21,004 nucleotides of DNA from positions 1-21,004 of the forward strand of contig SKSL01000257.1 in the NCBI GenBank assembly GCA_007123015.1, given 5' to 3'. Shown in pieces: positions 14,145 to 21,004 of this stretch; the stretch's first letter is position 1; each line of letters opens with the position of its first letter. A model generated the notes under the pieces. That model saw only the letters and a program-made list of their open reading frames with translations. It had not been told where the DNA came from and did no database searches. The translations under genes and the position numbers were made by a program. The DNA comes from Natronohydrobacter sp. Lineage in GTDB: Bacteria > Pseudomonadota > Alphaproteobacteria > Rhodobacterales > Rhodobacteraceae.

Positions 14145-14801
14145 TTAGCTGTCCAGCTTTTCGTTCAGGACGCGCTCGAATTCGGCAAAGGACATATTCG
14201 AGAAGAGCTGGCCATTGATCACGAAGCTGGGCGTCGAGCGGATCCCGTAGCGCTCGGCATTGGCCTGATAGAATTCGGTCAGCTCCAGAGCTTTGTCTGC
14301 ATCTTCCAGACAGGCATTGACCTCGTCATTGCTCATGCCCGCCTGACGGCCCAGACGCCGCAGATTTTCGGCCACGACAGCAGGATCACTGGCGCCCGCC
14401 CAGTTGCTCTGGGTCTCATAGATCAGCTCGACCATGCCGTGATACCGCGTGCCGCCCCCACAGCGGGCCACCATCCCGGCCCAAAGACCGAAGCGGTCGA
14501 AATAGACTTCGCGCTTCAGAAACAGGATCTTGTCAGTGTCGATGAAGTTTTCCTTGATCTGCTGAAATGCGCCCTGATTGAAAGTGGCGCAATGCGGGCA
14601 GGTGAAAGAGGAATATTCCACCACAACGACCGGGGCATCGGGATTGCCAAGCGGGAAATCCAGCGGATGGATTTCAGTGAGCTGACCTGCAGGGGTGCTG
14701 GCCGCAGCCATCGGTGTCGGCGCGCTCTGGGTCATATACCACCAGCCACCGGCACCAGCAGCCAGAGCAATGGCCAGCGCGGGCAGGATCATCTTGTTCA
14801 T
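14145..14801 (-). CDS. DsbA-family thiol-disulfide oxidoreductase
   Basis: This 218-residue protein has an N-terminal hydrophobic stretch (about 5-20), probably a membrane anchor or signal peptide for export to the periplasm. It is followed by a thioredoxin-like domain with C68-P-H-C71 and a cis-Pro motif IRSTPSFVING near the C-terminal third. It most resembles the DsbA/BdbD-like DSBA oxidoreductases and would form or exchange disulfides in exported proteins. The start follows AAGGAAG. It begins 2 bases after DUF721 and is followed closely by the CoA-transferase gene. The location next to DUF721 and mutY is a recurrent arrangement in Alphaproteobacteria. Confidence 0.9.
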   Translation of the reverse strand: MNKMILPALAIALAAGAGGWWYMTQSAPTPMAAASTPAGQLTEIHPLDFPLGNPDAPVVVVEYSSFTCPHCATFNQGAFQQIKENFIDTDKILFLKREVYFDRFGLWAGMVARCGGGTRYHGMVELIYETQSNWAGASDPAVVAENLRRLGRQAGMSNDEVNACLEDADKALELTEFYQANAERYGIRSTPSFVINGQLFSNMSFAEFERVLNEKLDS

Positions 14802-14803
14802 TA

Positions 14804-15349
14804 TCAGCTTCCTTTATTCGGGTCCGCTTTCGATAGGACATTGCAGGCCAGACGTTCAAGCGCGGCGCGCAGCCCTTCATCCTGCACAGGGGCCGCTGTG
14901 TCGCGCGCTTGCGCCTGTATCCGGGGTGACAGCGCGCGGGGGGCAGGGGGCTTCGGGGCGTCAAACTGCGCCTGACCCTCGGTAAAACCTGTTGGGGCAG
15001 TCTGCGTCAAGGTGATGCGCGCAATCGCATTATAGCCGTAACAGGCATTCACCCGTTCCCGAAGCGCAGGCAGTTGCATTTGCAGCATCGGCCCGGCAGC
15101 CCCTGTGGTCAGAAGGGTCAATGTCCCGCCCAGCCCGCCTTTGCCATAGCCCACTTTCACCGGGCGGCATTGCGCGGCGATGTCGGGTCCGGCGATCTCG
15201 GTCCAATGTGTCAGCAGGCGCGAAATCGCAAAGCCCCGCGCTTCACCGGCCTTGCGGATACGCGACTCCAACAGCTTCGAGGCAGCCTCGAAACCGCGTG
15301 TCCGGCGGGGCAGGGGGGCAAAGGGCTTTGCCATTGCGCTTGCATTCAT
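14804..15349 (-). CDS. DUF721 / DciA-like protein
   Basis: This 181-residue protein belongs to the DUF721 family, which includes DciA, the loader/assistant of the replicative helicase in bacteria lacking DnaC. The conserved region is residues about 20-115, with LLTHWTEIAGPDIAAQCRPV and LPALRERVNACYGYNAIARI. The C-terminal third is rich in A, P and Q and probably disordered. The start at 15349 has AAGG directly against it; the in-frame ATG at 15334 is an alternative and I cannot decide. It heads a minus-strand operon with the DsbA and CoA-transferase genes and is divergent from mutY (87-base gap). The helicase-loading role is inferred from family only. Confidence 0.82.
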   Translation of the reverse strand: MNASAMAKPFAPLPRRTRGFEAASKLLESRIRKAGEARGFAISRLLTHWTEIAGPDIAAQCRPVKVGYGKGGLGGTLTLLTTGAAGPMLQMQLPALRERVNACYGYNAIARITLTQTAPTGFTEGQAQFDAPKPPAPRALSPRIQAQARDTAAPVQDEGLRAALERLACNVLSKADPNKGS

Positions 15350-15436
15350 CCTTGCAGTCTGATGCCCAGAGTTTACCTTTTGACGCGCGCTTGGCCAGAG
15401 GGGCGTGCCAAATTCTACAAGACGAGGGCGTCAAAC

Positions 15437-16492
15437 ATGCGTGACGCAGCAGCACAGACCGTCGTGCCGATCCTGCTGGACTGGTACGACCGCCATGCGC
15501 GGGACCTGCCTTGGCGTGTGCCACCGGGCAGTCCCGAACAGCCCGATCCCTATCGCATCTGGCTTTCGGAAGTGATGTTGCAGCAAACAACTGTTGCGGC
15601 TGTGAAAGCGTATTTCGACCGTTTCACCACGCGCTGGCCGACTGTCACGGCACTTGCCGACGCGCAGGACGCCGATGTGATGGCCGAATGGGCGGGGCTT
15701 GGCTACTACGCGCGCGCGCGAAACCTGTTGAAATGCGCGCGCGCAGTGGCCGCACAAGGCGGCTTCCCGCGCGACCGTGCCGGGCTGCAAGCCTTGCCGG
15801 GCATTGGCCCCTATACCTCGGCCGCGATTGCGGCGATTGCCTTTGATCAGCCGGAAGTGGTGGTCGATGGCAATGTCGAGCGCGTGATGGCGCGGCTTTT
15901 TGATGAACATACGCCCCTGCCTGCGGCCAAACCTGTGTTGACTGAGCTGGCCGCAGGTCTGACACCCTTGCAGCGGCCCGGAGATTACGCGCAGGCCGTG
16001 ATGGATCTGGGAGCGACGATCTGCACCCCGCGCAATCCCGCTTGCGGCATTTGCCCTCTGATGGACCATTGTGCTGCGCGACGGGCAGGCACAGCCGCTG
16101 CGCTGCCGCGCAAGACCCGAAAACCCGCCAAGCCGATCCGTTTCGGGATCGCCTATCTGGGCCAGCGTGTCGATGGGGCCTGGTTGATGGAGCGTCGCCC
16201 GGAGCGCGGACTTTTGGGCGGGATGCTGGGCTGGCCCGGCAGTGACTGGCGCGAGGCCCCCGCGACCGAGGCCCCGCCACTGCGCGCCCGCTGGCATCCT
16301 GTCCCCGGCGAAGTGCGACACACATTCACCCACTTCCACCTGCGCCTTGCCCTGCGTGTGGCCCGATTGCCGATGGAGGCGCCGGGTGATTTCATTGCGC
16401 CGGACAGCTTCGATCCACGCAGTCTTGCCACAGTGATGCGCAAGGCCCATGCTCTGGGCGCAGACCATCTGAAAGGACTCGAAGCCCCATGA
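15437..16492 (+). CDS. mutY: A/G-specific adenine DNA glycosylase
   Basis: This 351-residue MutY removes adenine mispaired with 8-oxoguanine in base excision repair. It shows SEVMLQQT (44-51, catalytic E45), helix-hairpin-helix LPGIGPYTSAAI (120-131), catalytic D144 in VVDGNVERV, and the iron-sulfur cysteines C196, C203, C206 and C212 (C-X6-C-X2-C-X5-C). The C-terminal part is a NUDIX-like recognition domain (about 235-351, HTFTHFHLRL). I start it at 15437, preceded by GAGGG, because a longer frame from upstream overlaps the divergent DUF721 gene and is not family-like. Its stop overlaps the gloA start by ATGA, so the two are translationally coupled. Confidence 0.96.
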   Translation: MRDAAAQTVVPILLDWYDRHARDLPWRVPPGSPEQPDPYRIWLSEVMLQQTTVAAVKAYFDRFTTRWPTVTALADAQDADVMAEWAGLGYYARARNLLKCARAVAAQGGFPRDRAGLQALPGIGPYTSAAIAAIAFDQPEVVVDGNVERVMARLFDEHTPLPAAKPVLTELAAGLTPLQRPGDYAQAVMDLGATICTPRNPACGICPLMDHCAARRAGTAAALPRKTRKPAKPIRFGIAYLGQRVDGAWLMERRPERGLLGGMLGWPGSDWREAPATEAPPLRARWHPVPGEVRHTFTHFHLRLALRVARLPMEAPGDFIAPDSFDPRSLATVMRKAHALGADHLKGLEAP

Positions 16493-17001
16493 CCCAAGAC
16501 CCTACCCAGGATTTAAGCGCGACCGATCACTATGTGCTGACCCATACCATGCTGCGTATCAAGGACCCAGATCGCGCGCTCGGCTTCTATCAGGATGTGC
16601 TGGGCTTCCGGCTGATCACGCAGCTTGATTTCCCAGAGGCGAAATTCTCGCTTTATTTCCTGCAACCGCGGGGCCATGCGGATTGTGCAGATGGCTCTGT
16701 CGCGCAAAGTTTCAGCCGCGCAGGGCTTCTGGAACTGACCCATAACTGGGGCACCGAGACCAGCGAGACCGGGATGCATTCGGGCAATTCGGACCCCAAG
16801 GGTTTTGGCCATATCTGCATTGCTGTGCCCGACATTGAAGCGGCCTGTGCAAGGTTCGACGCAATGGGAGTGCGTTTTCAGAAGCGGCTGGGCGAGGGCG
16901 GCATGAAAGAGATTGCCTTCATCCTCGACCCGGATGGTTACTGGATCGAAATTGTGCAGCCTTCGCTGATGGAAGGGCTGGTCGGCCAGAACAAGGTGTA
17001 A
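16489..17001 (+). CDS. gloA: Lactoylglutathione lyase (glyoxalase I)
   Basis: This 170-residue glyoxalase I isomerises the hemithioacetal of methylglyoxal and glutathione to S-lactoylglutathione in methylglyoxal detoxification. The paired metal-ligand positions are visible: H19 in THTMLRIKDP, E82 in LLELTHNWG, H108 in GFGHICIAV and E154 in YWIEIVQ. The insert between the two repeats and the HNWGTE segment match the longer form seen in eukaryotes and Pseudomonas-type enzymes, not the 135-residue E. coli form. It overlaps mutY by four bases (ATGA), so it is likely co-transcribed with it. Both genes relate loosely to damage control, but the link may be incidental. Confidence 0.95.
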   Translation: MTQDPTQDLSATDHYVLTHTMLRIKDPDRALGFYQDVLGFRLITQLDFPEAKFSLYFLQPRGHADCADGSVAQSFSRAGLLELTHNWGTETSETGMHSGNSDPKGFGHICIAVPDIEAACARFDAMGVRFQKRLGEGGMKEIAFILDPDGYWIEIVQPSLMEGLVGQNKV

Positions 17002-17007
17002 CTCTGT

Positions 17008-17035
17008 CGCAGCGGTGCGGGGCTGTCAGGCTGCG
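17008..17035 (+). terminator. Possible hairpin after gloA
   Basis: CGCAGC (17008-17013) and GCTGCG (17030-17035) are complementary around a 16-base loop, followed by GATTTTG. It lies 6 bases after the gloA stop. The stem is short relative to the loop, so this is a weak terminator candidate. Confidence 0.35.
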
Positions 17036-17082
17036 GATTTTGCGTTATATTCCGGCGGGTTGAGGATAATGGACGAACTATC

Positions 17083-18219
17083 GTGACACCAGAGCAATTC
17101 CGCCGTTTCAGCGCTGCTGTCCCTTTCTGGGTCAGCTTGGGCTTTGTGCCGCTGGTCTGGCTTGCGGCCTTCTGGGGTGGCTGGTGGTTCATGCTGCCTG
17201 TGGCCTATGGCTGGTGGGCCTTCACGCTGATCGATTTCATCACTGGGCTGAATACCGAAAACCCGGATGTCGAAACCCCGGTCAGGGATCTGTTCTGGTA
17301 TCGTCTGATCACGCTGATCTGGTTTCCGATCCAGGCTGTGACCATTTTCGGCGTGCTCTGGGTGCTAGCCCAAGGCGCGCTGCCCTGGTGGGAACAGCTG
17401 GGCGTGGTCTTTGGTCTGGGCGTGATGACCGGGGTCATCGGGATCGTCTATGCGCATGAATTGCTGCACCAGAAAACCGCGATCGAGCGCTGGTTGGCGG
17501 ATCTTCTTCTGGCCTCGGTGCTGTATTCGCATTTCCGCTCAGAACATCTGCTGGTCCATCATCGCTATGTTGGCACGCCCCGCGATCCTGTGACCGCACG
17601 CTATAATGAGGGATTCATCAGCTATTTCTGCCGTGTGCTGCGCGACTGCCCGCCTTCGGCCTTTCGTGCCGAAGCTGCGATGTTGAAACGCAAGGGCCTG
17701 CCATGGTGGCACCATTCCAACCCGTTCTGGCGTTTCGCCACGTTGCAAGGCGCGATGCTCGCGCTTGCCGCGCTGATCGGTGGCGGGTGGGGCGTGGTCC
17801 TGTTCGTGGTGCAGGCCACGACGGCCTTCTGGCACCTTGAGCTGACAAATTACATCGAGCATTACGGCCTGACCCGGCGTTATCTGGGTGATGGGAAATA
17901 CGAGCCAGTGCGCCCGCATCACAGTTGGAACGCGTCCCATGCGGCCTCGAACTGGCTGATGATCAACTTGCAGCGCCATTCCGACCATCATTACAAACCC
18001 GAGCGCCGCTTCCCGCTTTTGCAGACCTATGACGCGACGGCGGCCCCGCAACTGCCCTATGGCTACCCGGCGCTGACCACATTGGCGATGTGCCCCCCGC
18101 TGTTTCGGCGCTACATGAATCCCAAGGTCAAAGCCTGGCGCAAGCAATTCTACCCGGATATCGAAGATTGGTCAGACTACACCAATCACGCCACGCCCTG
18201 GCCCCGCGGCGCATCTTGA
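17083..18219 (+). CDS. AlkB-type membrane di-iron oxygenase (alkane 1-monooxygenase family)
   Basis: This 378-residue integral membrane protein belongs to the alkane hydroxylase (AlkB) / fatty-acid desaturase superfamily. The histidine boxes are in order: HELLH (125-129), EHLLVHH (154-160), NYIEHYG (256-262, the HYG motif) and LQRHSDHH (296-303). Membrane helices flank them (about 13-34, 37-55, 74-97, 106-124 and 223-250). It would insert oxygen at a terminal carbon using electrons from rubredoxin or ferredoxin. Box 2 has V where AlkB usually has G (EHxxGHH) and box 1 ends in Q130 instead of K, so the substrate may not be an alkane. The GTG start overlaps a five-codon reading frame (17069-17086). 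A DUF393 gene follows after 31 bases. Confidence 0.85.
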   Translation: MTPEQFRRFSAAVPFWVSLGFVPLVWLAAFWGGWWFMLPVAYGWWAFTLIDFITGLNTENPDVETPVRDLFWYRLITLIWFPIQAVTIFGVLWVLAQGALPWWEQLGVVFGLGVMTGVIGIVYAHELLHQKTAIERWLADLLLASVLYSHFRSEHLLVHHRYVGTPRDPVTARYNEGFISYFCRVLRDCPPSAFRAEAAMLKRKGLPWWHHSNPFWRFATLQGAMLALAALIGGGWGVVLFVVQATTAFWHLELTNYIEHYGLTRRYLGDGKYEPVRPHHSWNASHAASNWLMINLQRHSDHHYKPERRFPLLQTYDATAAPQLPYGYPALTTLAMCPPLFRRYMNPKVKAWRKQFYPDIEDWSDYTNHATPWPRGAS

Positions 18220-18245
18220 GAGAACGGTATAGCGCGCTATCTCTC
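18218..18245. repeat. Palindrome between alkB-like gene and DUF393
   Basis: ATAGCGCGCTAT (18229-18240) is a perfect 12-base palindrome, enclosed by GAGAG (18218-18222) and CTCTC (18241-18245). It lies just before the DUF393 start (18251). It could be an operator or a processing hairpin; no function is assigned. Confidence 0.4.
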
Positions 18246-18250
18246 GTCAT

Positions 18251-18619
18251 ATGAAGCAGACAGAAATTCTCTATAATGGTCGCTGCCCGATCTGTTCGGC
18301 CGAAATCGTGCACTATCGCAAACAGGCCGAAGCCACCAAGGCGGCACTACGCTTTACCGATTTGCATGATGCCGACCTATCAGAATGGCAGCTGAGCGCA
18401 GAACAGGCCACGCGCCGCCTGCATGCGCGCCATAACGGGCAGATCATCTCGGGCTTCCCGGCCTTCCTGATCCTTTGGCAGCACTTGCCGCGCATGCGCT
18501 GGCTTGCGCGCCTGCTTTCGTTGCCCGTGTTGCGCCAGATTGCAGAGATCGGATATAACCACCTTGCAGCCCCAGCGCTCTACGCGCTTCATAAGCGCAG
18601 AGAAGCCAAAGCGGCCTGA
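18251..18619 (+). CDS. DUF393 / DCC-family thiol-disulfide oxidoreductase-like protein
   Basis: This 122-residue protein of the DUF393 (DCC) family has a thioredoxin-like beginning with the C-x-x-C motif CPIC (C12, C15) in YNGRCPICSAEI. The family name comes from a DxxCxxC start; here N9 replaces the acidic residue. Residues about 82-95 are hydrophobic and basic (PRMRWLARLLSLPVL). Its reaction is not established. It lies 31 bases after the alkB-like gene on the same strand, so co-expression is plausible and a redox link to the oxygenase is a speculation. The stop codon starts copy 2 of the structured repeat. Confidence 0.85.
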   Translation: MKQTEILYNGRCPICSAEIVHYRKQAEATKAALRFTDLHDADLSEWQLSAEQATRRLHARHNGQIISGFPAFLILWQHLPRMRWLARLLSLPVLRQIAEIGYNHLAAPALYALHKRREAKAA

Positions 18620-18681
18620 TTTCATCCTTGTTCAAATATCCTGGGGGGAATTTGGCGCAGCCAAAGGGGGGCGAAGCCCCC
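18617..18681 (+). repeat. Structured 3' repeat, copy 2
   Basis: The leader (18617-18647) matches copy 1 (6346-6376) with one change and again begins at the TGA stop. The internal hairpin differs in sequence (TTTGGC-GCA-GCCAAA, 18651-18665) but keeps perfect pairing, followed by GGGGGC-GAA-GCCCCC (18667-18681). It lies in the convergent DUF393/nadK gap and ends 8 bases before the nadK stop, so it may serve as terminator for both. Confidence 0.75.
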
Positions 18682-18689
18682 TGACCCGC

Positions 18690-19451
18690 TCAAACAAATT
18701 GCTCGCGGATCAAGCGTTCATCCAGCCCATGGCCTGGATCAAACAACAGCTTATGCGCGATGTCCCGCACTGATTCGACATCGACCCGCACAACATTGCG
18801 CACAGAACGGCTATCAGCATCGGCCATGACCGGCCGCAGATCCGGGTCCATCACGTCAAAGCGCACGCGCGACGCTTTCGGCAGGATCGCGCCGCGCCAG
18901 CGCCGGGGGCGGAAGGCCGCGACCGGTGTCAGAGCCAGCACATCAGAGCCGATGGGCAGGATCGGTCCATGCGCGGAATAGTTATAGGCGGTCGATCCGG
19001 CCGGGGTGCTGATCATCGCACCGTCACAGACCAATTCATCCATCCGTTGCCGCCCATCAATGATGATCCGCAGCTTTGCCGCCTGTGCCCCCTGCCGCAG
19101 CAATGAGACCTCATTGATCGCCAGTGCTTCCGACACAGTCCCGTCGCTGCGCATGGCGCGCATCCGCAGCGGGTTGAGGACCGCCATCTCGGCAGCGGCA
19201 AGCCTTTCGCGCAGTCCTTCAGCCTGCCATGCATTCATCAGGAAGCCGACTGTGCCGCGATTCATGCCGTAAACAGGCGTGTCCAGATGCTGCGTGGCAT
19301 GCAGGGTCTGCAGCATGAACCCATCCCCACCCAGTGCAATGATGATCTCTGCCTCATGCACCGGGACAGGATTGATCTGCCGCGACAGAACCGCGAGCGC
19401 TGCCTGCGCATTGGGCGCAGAGCTGGCCAGCAGAGCGAGTTTTTGCGGCAT
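18690..19451 (-). CDS. nadK: NAD kinase
   Basis: This 253-residue NAD+ kinase makes NADP+ from NAD+ and ATP (or polyphosphate) in the cytosol. It shows GGDGFML (41-47), the catalytic-loop pair N64..GF in GMNRGTVGFL (62-71), INEVSLL (112-118), D143 in VCDGAMISTPAGSTAY and the SAHGPI segment that follows. I start it at the ATG at 19451, behind GGAGG 8 bases upstream; an in-frame start 25 codons earlier gives a non-family tail. It is a single-gene unit, convergent with DUF393 and divergent from glyA. Confidence 0.96.
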   Translation of the reverse strand: MPQKLALLASSAPNAQAALAVLSRQINPVPVHEAEIIIALGGDGFMLQTLHATQHLDTPVYGMNRGTVGFLMNAWQAEGLRERLAAAEMAVLNPLRMRAMRSDGTVSEALAINEVSLLRQGAQAAKLRIIIDGRQRMDELVCDGAMISTPAGSTAYNYSAHGPILPIGSDVLALTPVAAFRPRRWRGAILPKASRVRFDVMDPDLRPVMADADSRSVRNVVRVDVESVRDIAHKLLFDPGHGLDERLIREQFV

Positions 19452-19615
19452 GGGGCGGGCCTCCGGTTCGGTCCTGCCCTTTCTGGATCTGTGCGCGAAG
19501 CTTGGCAAGCGTGTTCCGATGGGCAACAGTTTGTGCGGATCAGGATCATCTTGACCGTCTCAGGTCGCAGTGCAGCATGAATGCGGCGCAATGAAGCCTT
19601 TGCCTGACCGGTGTG

Positions 19616-19635
19616 ATGGGCTAAATGGTGCCCAT
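19616..19635. promoter_or_regulatory. Inverted repeat in the glyA upstream region
   Basis: ATGGGC (19616-19621) and GCCCAT (19630-19635) are perfect inverted arms around 8 bases, 28 bases before the glyA start. A further ATGGGC occurs at 19519. It could be a regulator site or a leader hairpin in the nadK/glyA divergent gap. Confidence 0.4.
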
Positions 19636-19663
19636 AACAAATCTGCGACCCTGGGGGCCCGAT

Positions 19664-20959
19664 ATGGATCAGACTGCACGCGATACTGGTTTCTTCACGG
19701 AAACGGTCGAGGACCGTGACCCCGAACTTTTCGCGGCCATGCGCGCCGAACTGGGCCGTCAGCGCGATGAGATCGAATTGATCGCCTCTGAGAATATCGT
19801 GTCCAAGGCGGTCATGGACGCGCAAGGGTCTGTCCTGACCAATAAATATGCCGAAGGCTATCCGGGGCGGCGCTACTATGGCGGCTGCCAATATGTCGAT
19901 ATCGCCGAGAATCTGGCCATTGCGCGGGCTTGCGACTTGTTTGGCTGCCGCTTTGCCAATGTGCAGCCAAATTCCGGCAGTCAGGCCAATCAGGGCGTGT
20001 TCACAGCGCTGCTGAAACCCGGCGACACGATCCTTGGCATGTCGCTGGATGCAGGCGGCCATCTGACCCATGGCGCCAAACCCAATCAGTCGGGCAAATG
20101 GTTCAACGCGATGCAATATGGTGTGCGCGAGGCGGATCTGCAGATTGATTATGACCAGATCGCGGCGCTGGCTGTCGAACACCATCCCAAGATGCTGATC
20201 GCCGGGGGCTCGGCCATTCCGCGCATCATCGATTTCGCCCGCATGCGCGAAATTGCCGATAGCGTAGGTGCCTATCTGCTGGTCGATATGGCGCATTTTG
20301 CCGGGCTTGTGGCGGCCGGGCTTTATCCTTCGCCTTTCCCGCATGCCCATGTTGCGACCACGACGACCCACAAGACCCTGCGCGGCCCGCGTGGCGGCAT
20401 GATCCTGACCAATGACGAGGCCATCGCGAAAAAGGTCAATTCCGCGATTTTCCCCGGCATCCAGGGCGGGCCGCTGATGCATGTGATCGCCGCAAAGGCG
20501 GTCGCCTTTGGTGAAGCCCTGCGCCCGGGTTTCCGTGACTATCAGAAACAGGTGATCGCGAATGCGCAAGCGATGGCGGATCAGCTGGAAAAAGGCGGGC
20601 TTGCGACTGTAACGGGGGGGACGGATACGCATCTTTTGCTGGTCGATCTGCGCCCCAAGGGCGTGAAGGGCAATGCGACCGAAAAGGCGCTGGGCCGCGC
20701 ACATATCACCTGCAACAAGAATGGGATCCCGTTTGATACCGAAAGCCCGATGATCACCAGTGGCATCCGGCTCGGCACACCCGCAGGCACGACGCGCGGT
20801 TTCGCCGAGCCCGAGTTCCGCCAGATCGCGGATTGGATCGTGACGGTCGTTGATGGTCTGGCAGCGCATGGTGAGGACGGCAATGCCGCTGTCGAAGCGC
20901 AAGTGAAAGCGGAAGTGGCGGCACTTTGCGCGCGCTTTCCGATCTATCCCGAACTCTGA
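19664..20959 (+). CDS. glyA: Serine hydroxymethyltransferase
   Basis: This 431-residue PLP enzyme interconverts serine and glycine with tetrahydrofolate and feeds one-carbon metabolism. It has ELIASENIVS (38-47), KYAEGYPGRRYYGGC (61-75), the cofactor-binding segment VDMAHFAGL and the PLP lysine K237 in TTTTHKTLRGPRGG. The ATG at 19664 is chosen for its GGGGG-rich site and the standard length; an in-frame ATG at 19625 adds 13 residues and would lie in an inverted repeat. It is divergent from nadK. Confidence 0.97.
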   Translation: MDQTARDTGFFTETVEDRDPELFAAMRAELGRQRDEIELIASENIVSKAVMDAQGSVLTNKYAEGYPGRRYYGGCQYVDIAENLAIARACDLFGCRFANVQPNSGSQANQGVFTALLKPGDTILGMSLDAGGHLTHGAKPNQSGKWFNAMQYGVREADLQIDYDQIAALAVEHHPKMLIAGGSAIPRIIDFARMREIADSVGAYLLVDMAHFAGLVAAGLYPSPFPHAHVATTTTHKTLRGPRGGMILTNDEAIAKKVNSAIFPGIQGGPLMHVIAAKAVAFGEALRPGFRDYQKQVIANAQAMADQLEKGGLATVTGGTDTHLLLVDLRPKGVKGNATEKALGRAHITCNKNGIPFDTESPMITSGIRLGTPAGTTRGFAEPEFRQIADWIVTVVDGLAAHGEDGNAAVEAQVKAEVAALCARFPIYPEL

Positions 20960-20987
20960 GCCGGGTGGAATTGCGGAGAAGGAGAGA

Positions 20988-21004
20988 GGGGGCTGTCTGC
21001 CCCC
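20988..21004 (+). terminator. Hairpin at the window end after glyA
   Basis: GGGGGC (20988-20993) and GCCCCC (20999-21004) are perfect arms around TGTCT, about 30 bases past the glyA stop. The window ends inside or just after it, so no T-run can be judged. Confidence 0.5.

Noticed and set aside
15074..15436. Upstream extension of the mutY frame
   Set aside because: It overlaps the divergent DUF721 gene and is unlike MutY; the ATG at 15437 with a good ribosome site is the better start.
15431..16468. 345-residue open frame antisense to mutY
   Set aside because: MutY has a full set of catalytic and iron-sulfur residues on the plus strand; the antisense frame has none of its own.
19452..19663. 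Riboswitch upstream of glyA
   Set aside because: Only a simple inverted repeat is visible; I could not recognise a known riboswitch core, and glyA lies only 28 bases from that repeat.
19262..20902. 546-residue open frame antisense to glyA
   Set aside because: Same reasoning: glyA is unmistakable on the plus strand, and the start of this antisense frame has no domain or ribosome site of note.
1..21004. CRISPR array, tRNA, rRNA, transposon or prophage
   Set aside because: I saw no regularly spaced repeats, RNA genes, transposase or integrase frames, and all genes fit one chromosomal background.

Overview
The window looks like chromosomal DNA of an alphaproteobacterium, most probably a member of the Rhodobacteraceae. 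Three things suggest this: the GC-rich coding style, the pckA | chvI-chvG-hprK-rapZ-EIIA-HPr gene order that is typical of Alphaproteobacteria, and the mutY / DUF721 / dsbA neighbourhood. Species assignment is not possible from the sequence alone. I found 22 protein-coding genes, all apparently intact. I found no tRNA or rRNA genes, CRISPR arrays, insertion sequences or phage genes.

Positions 1-6350 are a purine (urate) catabolism island. On the minus strand run a PuuE-UraD fusion (allantoinase plus OHCU decarboxylase), ureidoglycolate lyase AllA and an NCS2 urate/xanthine-type permease, ending at a perfect 14-bp hairpin at the window edge. Facing them are uraH (5-hydroxyisourate hydrolase) and puuD (membrane urate oxidase with a cytochrome c domain), with a LysR-type regulator between them. 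Together they take up urate and convert it to 5-hydroxyisourate, OHCU, allantoin and allantoate, then ureidoglycolate to glyoxylate and urea. The allantoate to ureidoglycolate enzyme is not in the window. The two divergent intergenic regions carry three inverted repeats of one form, TTTC-N11-GAAA, next to candidate promoters. I propose these as the operators of the local LysR regulator; they are the most interesting regulatory signal here.

Positions 6350-12900 are a central-carbon and signalling block. pckA (minus) is divergent from a tightly packed plus-strand operon: chvI, chvG, short hprK, rapZ-like, EIIA-Man-type and ptsH. No sugar permease (EIIB/EIIC) or EI is present, so this is a regulatory PTS. 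The 334-nt pckA-chvI gap contains two direct copies of GTTAGCGCAA exactly 20 bp apart.

Positions 12980-17000 hold a minus-strand operon (DUF721/DciA-like, DsbA-type oxidoreductase, family III CoA-transferase) divergent from mutY-gloA. Positions 17083-18690 carry a divergent AlkB-type membrane di-iron oxygenase and a DUF393 (DCC) protein. NAD kinase (minus) and glyA (plus) follow, divergent across a 212-nt gap, and glyA is followed by the start of another hairpin at the window end.

Two convergent gene junctions (puuD/pckA and DUF393/nadK) share a structured repeat. A nearly identical 31-nt leader begins at the upstream gene's stop codon. It is followed by a hairpin whose sequence differs but whose self-complementarity is kept, then a GGGGGC-GAA-GCCCCC hairpin. 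I see no clear new defence or mobile system; the novelty candidates are regulatory.
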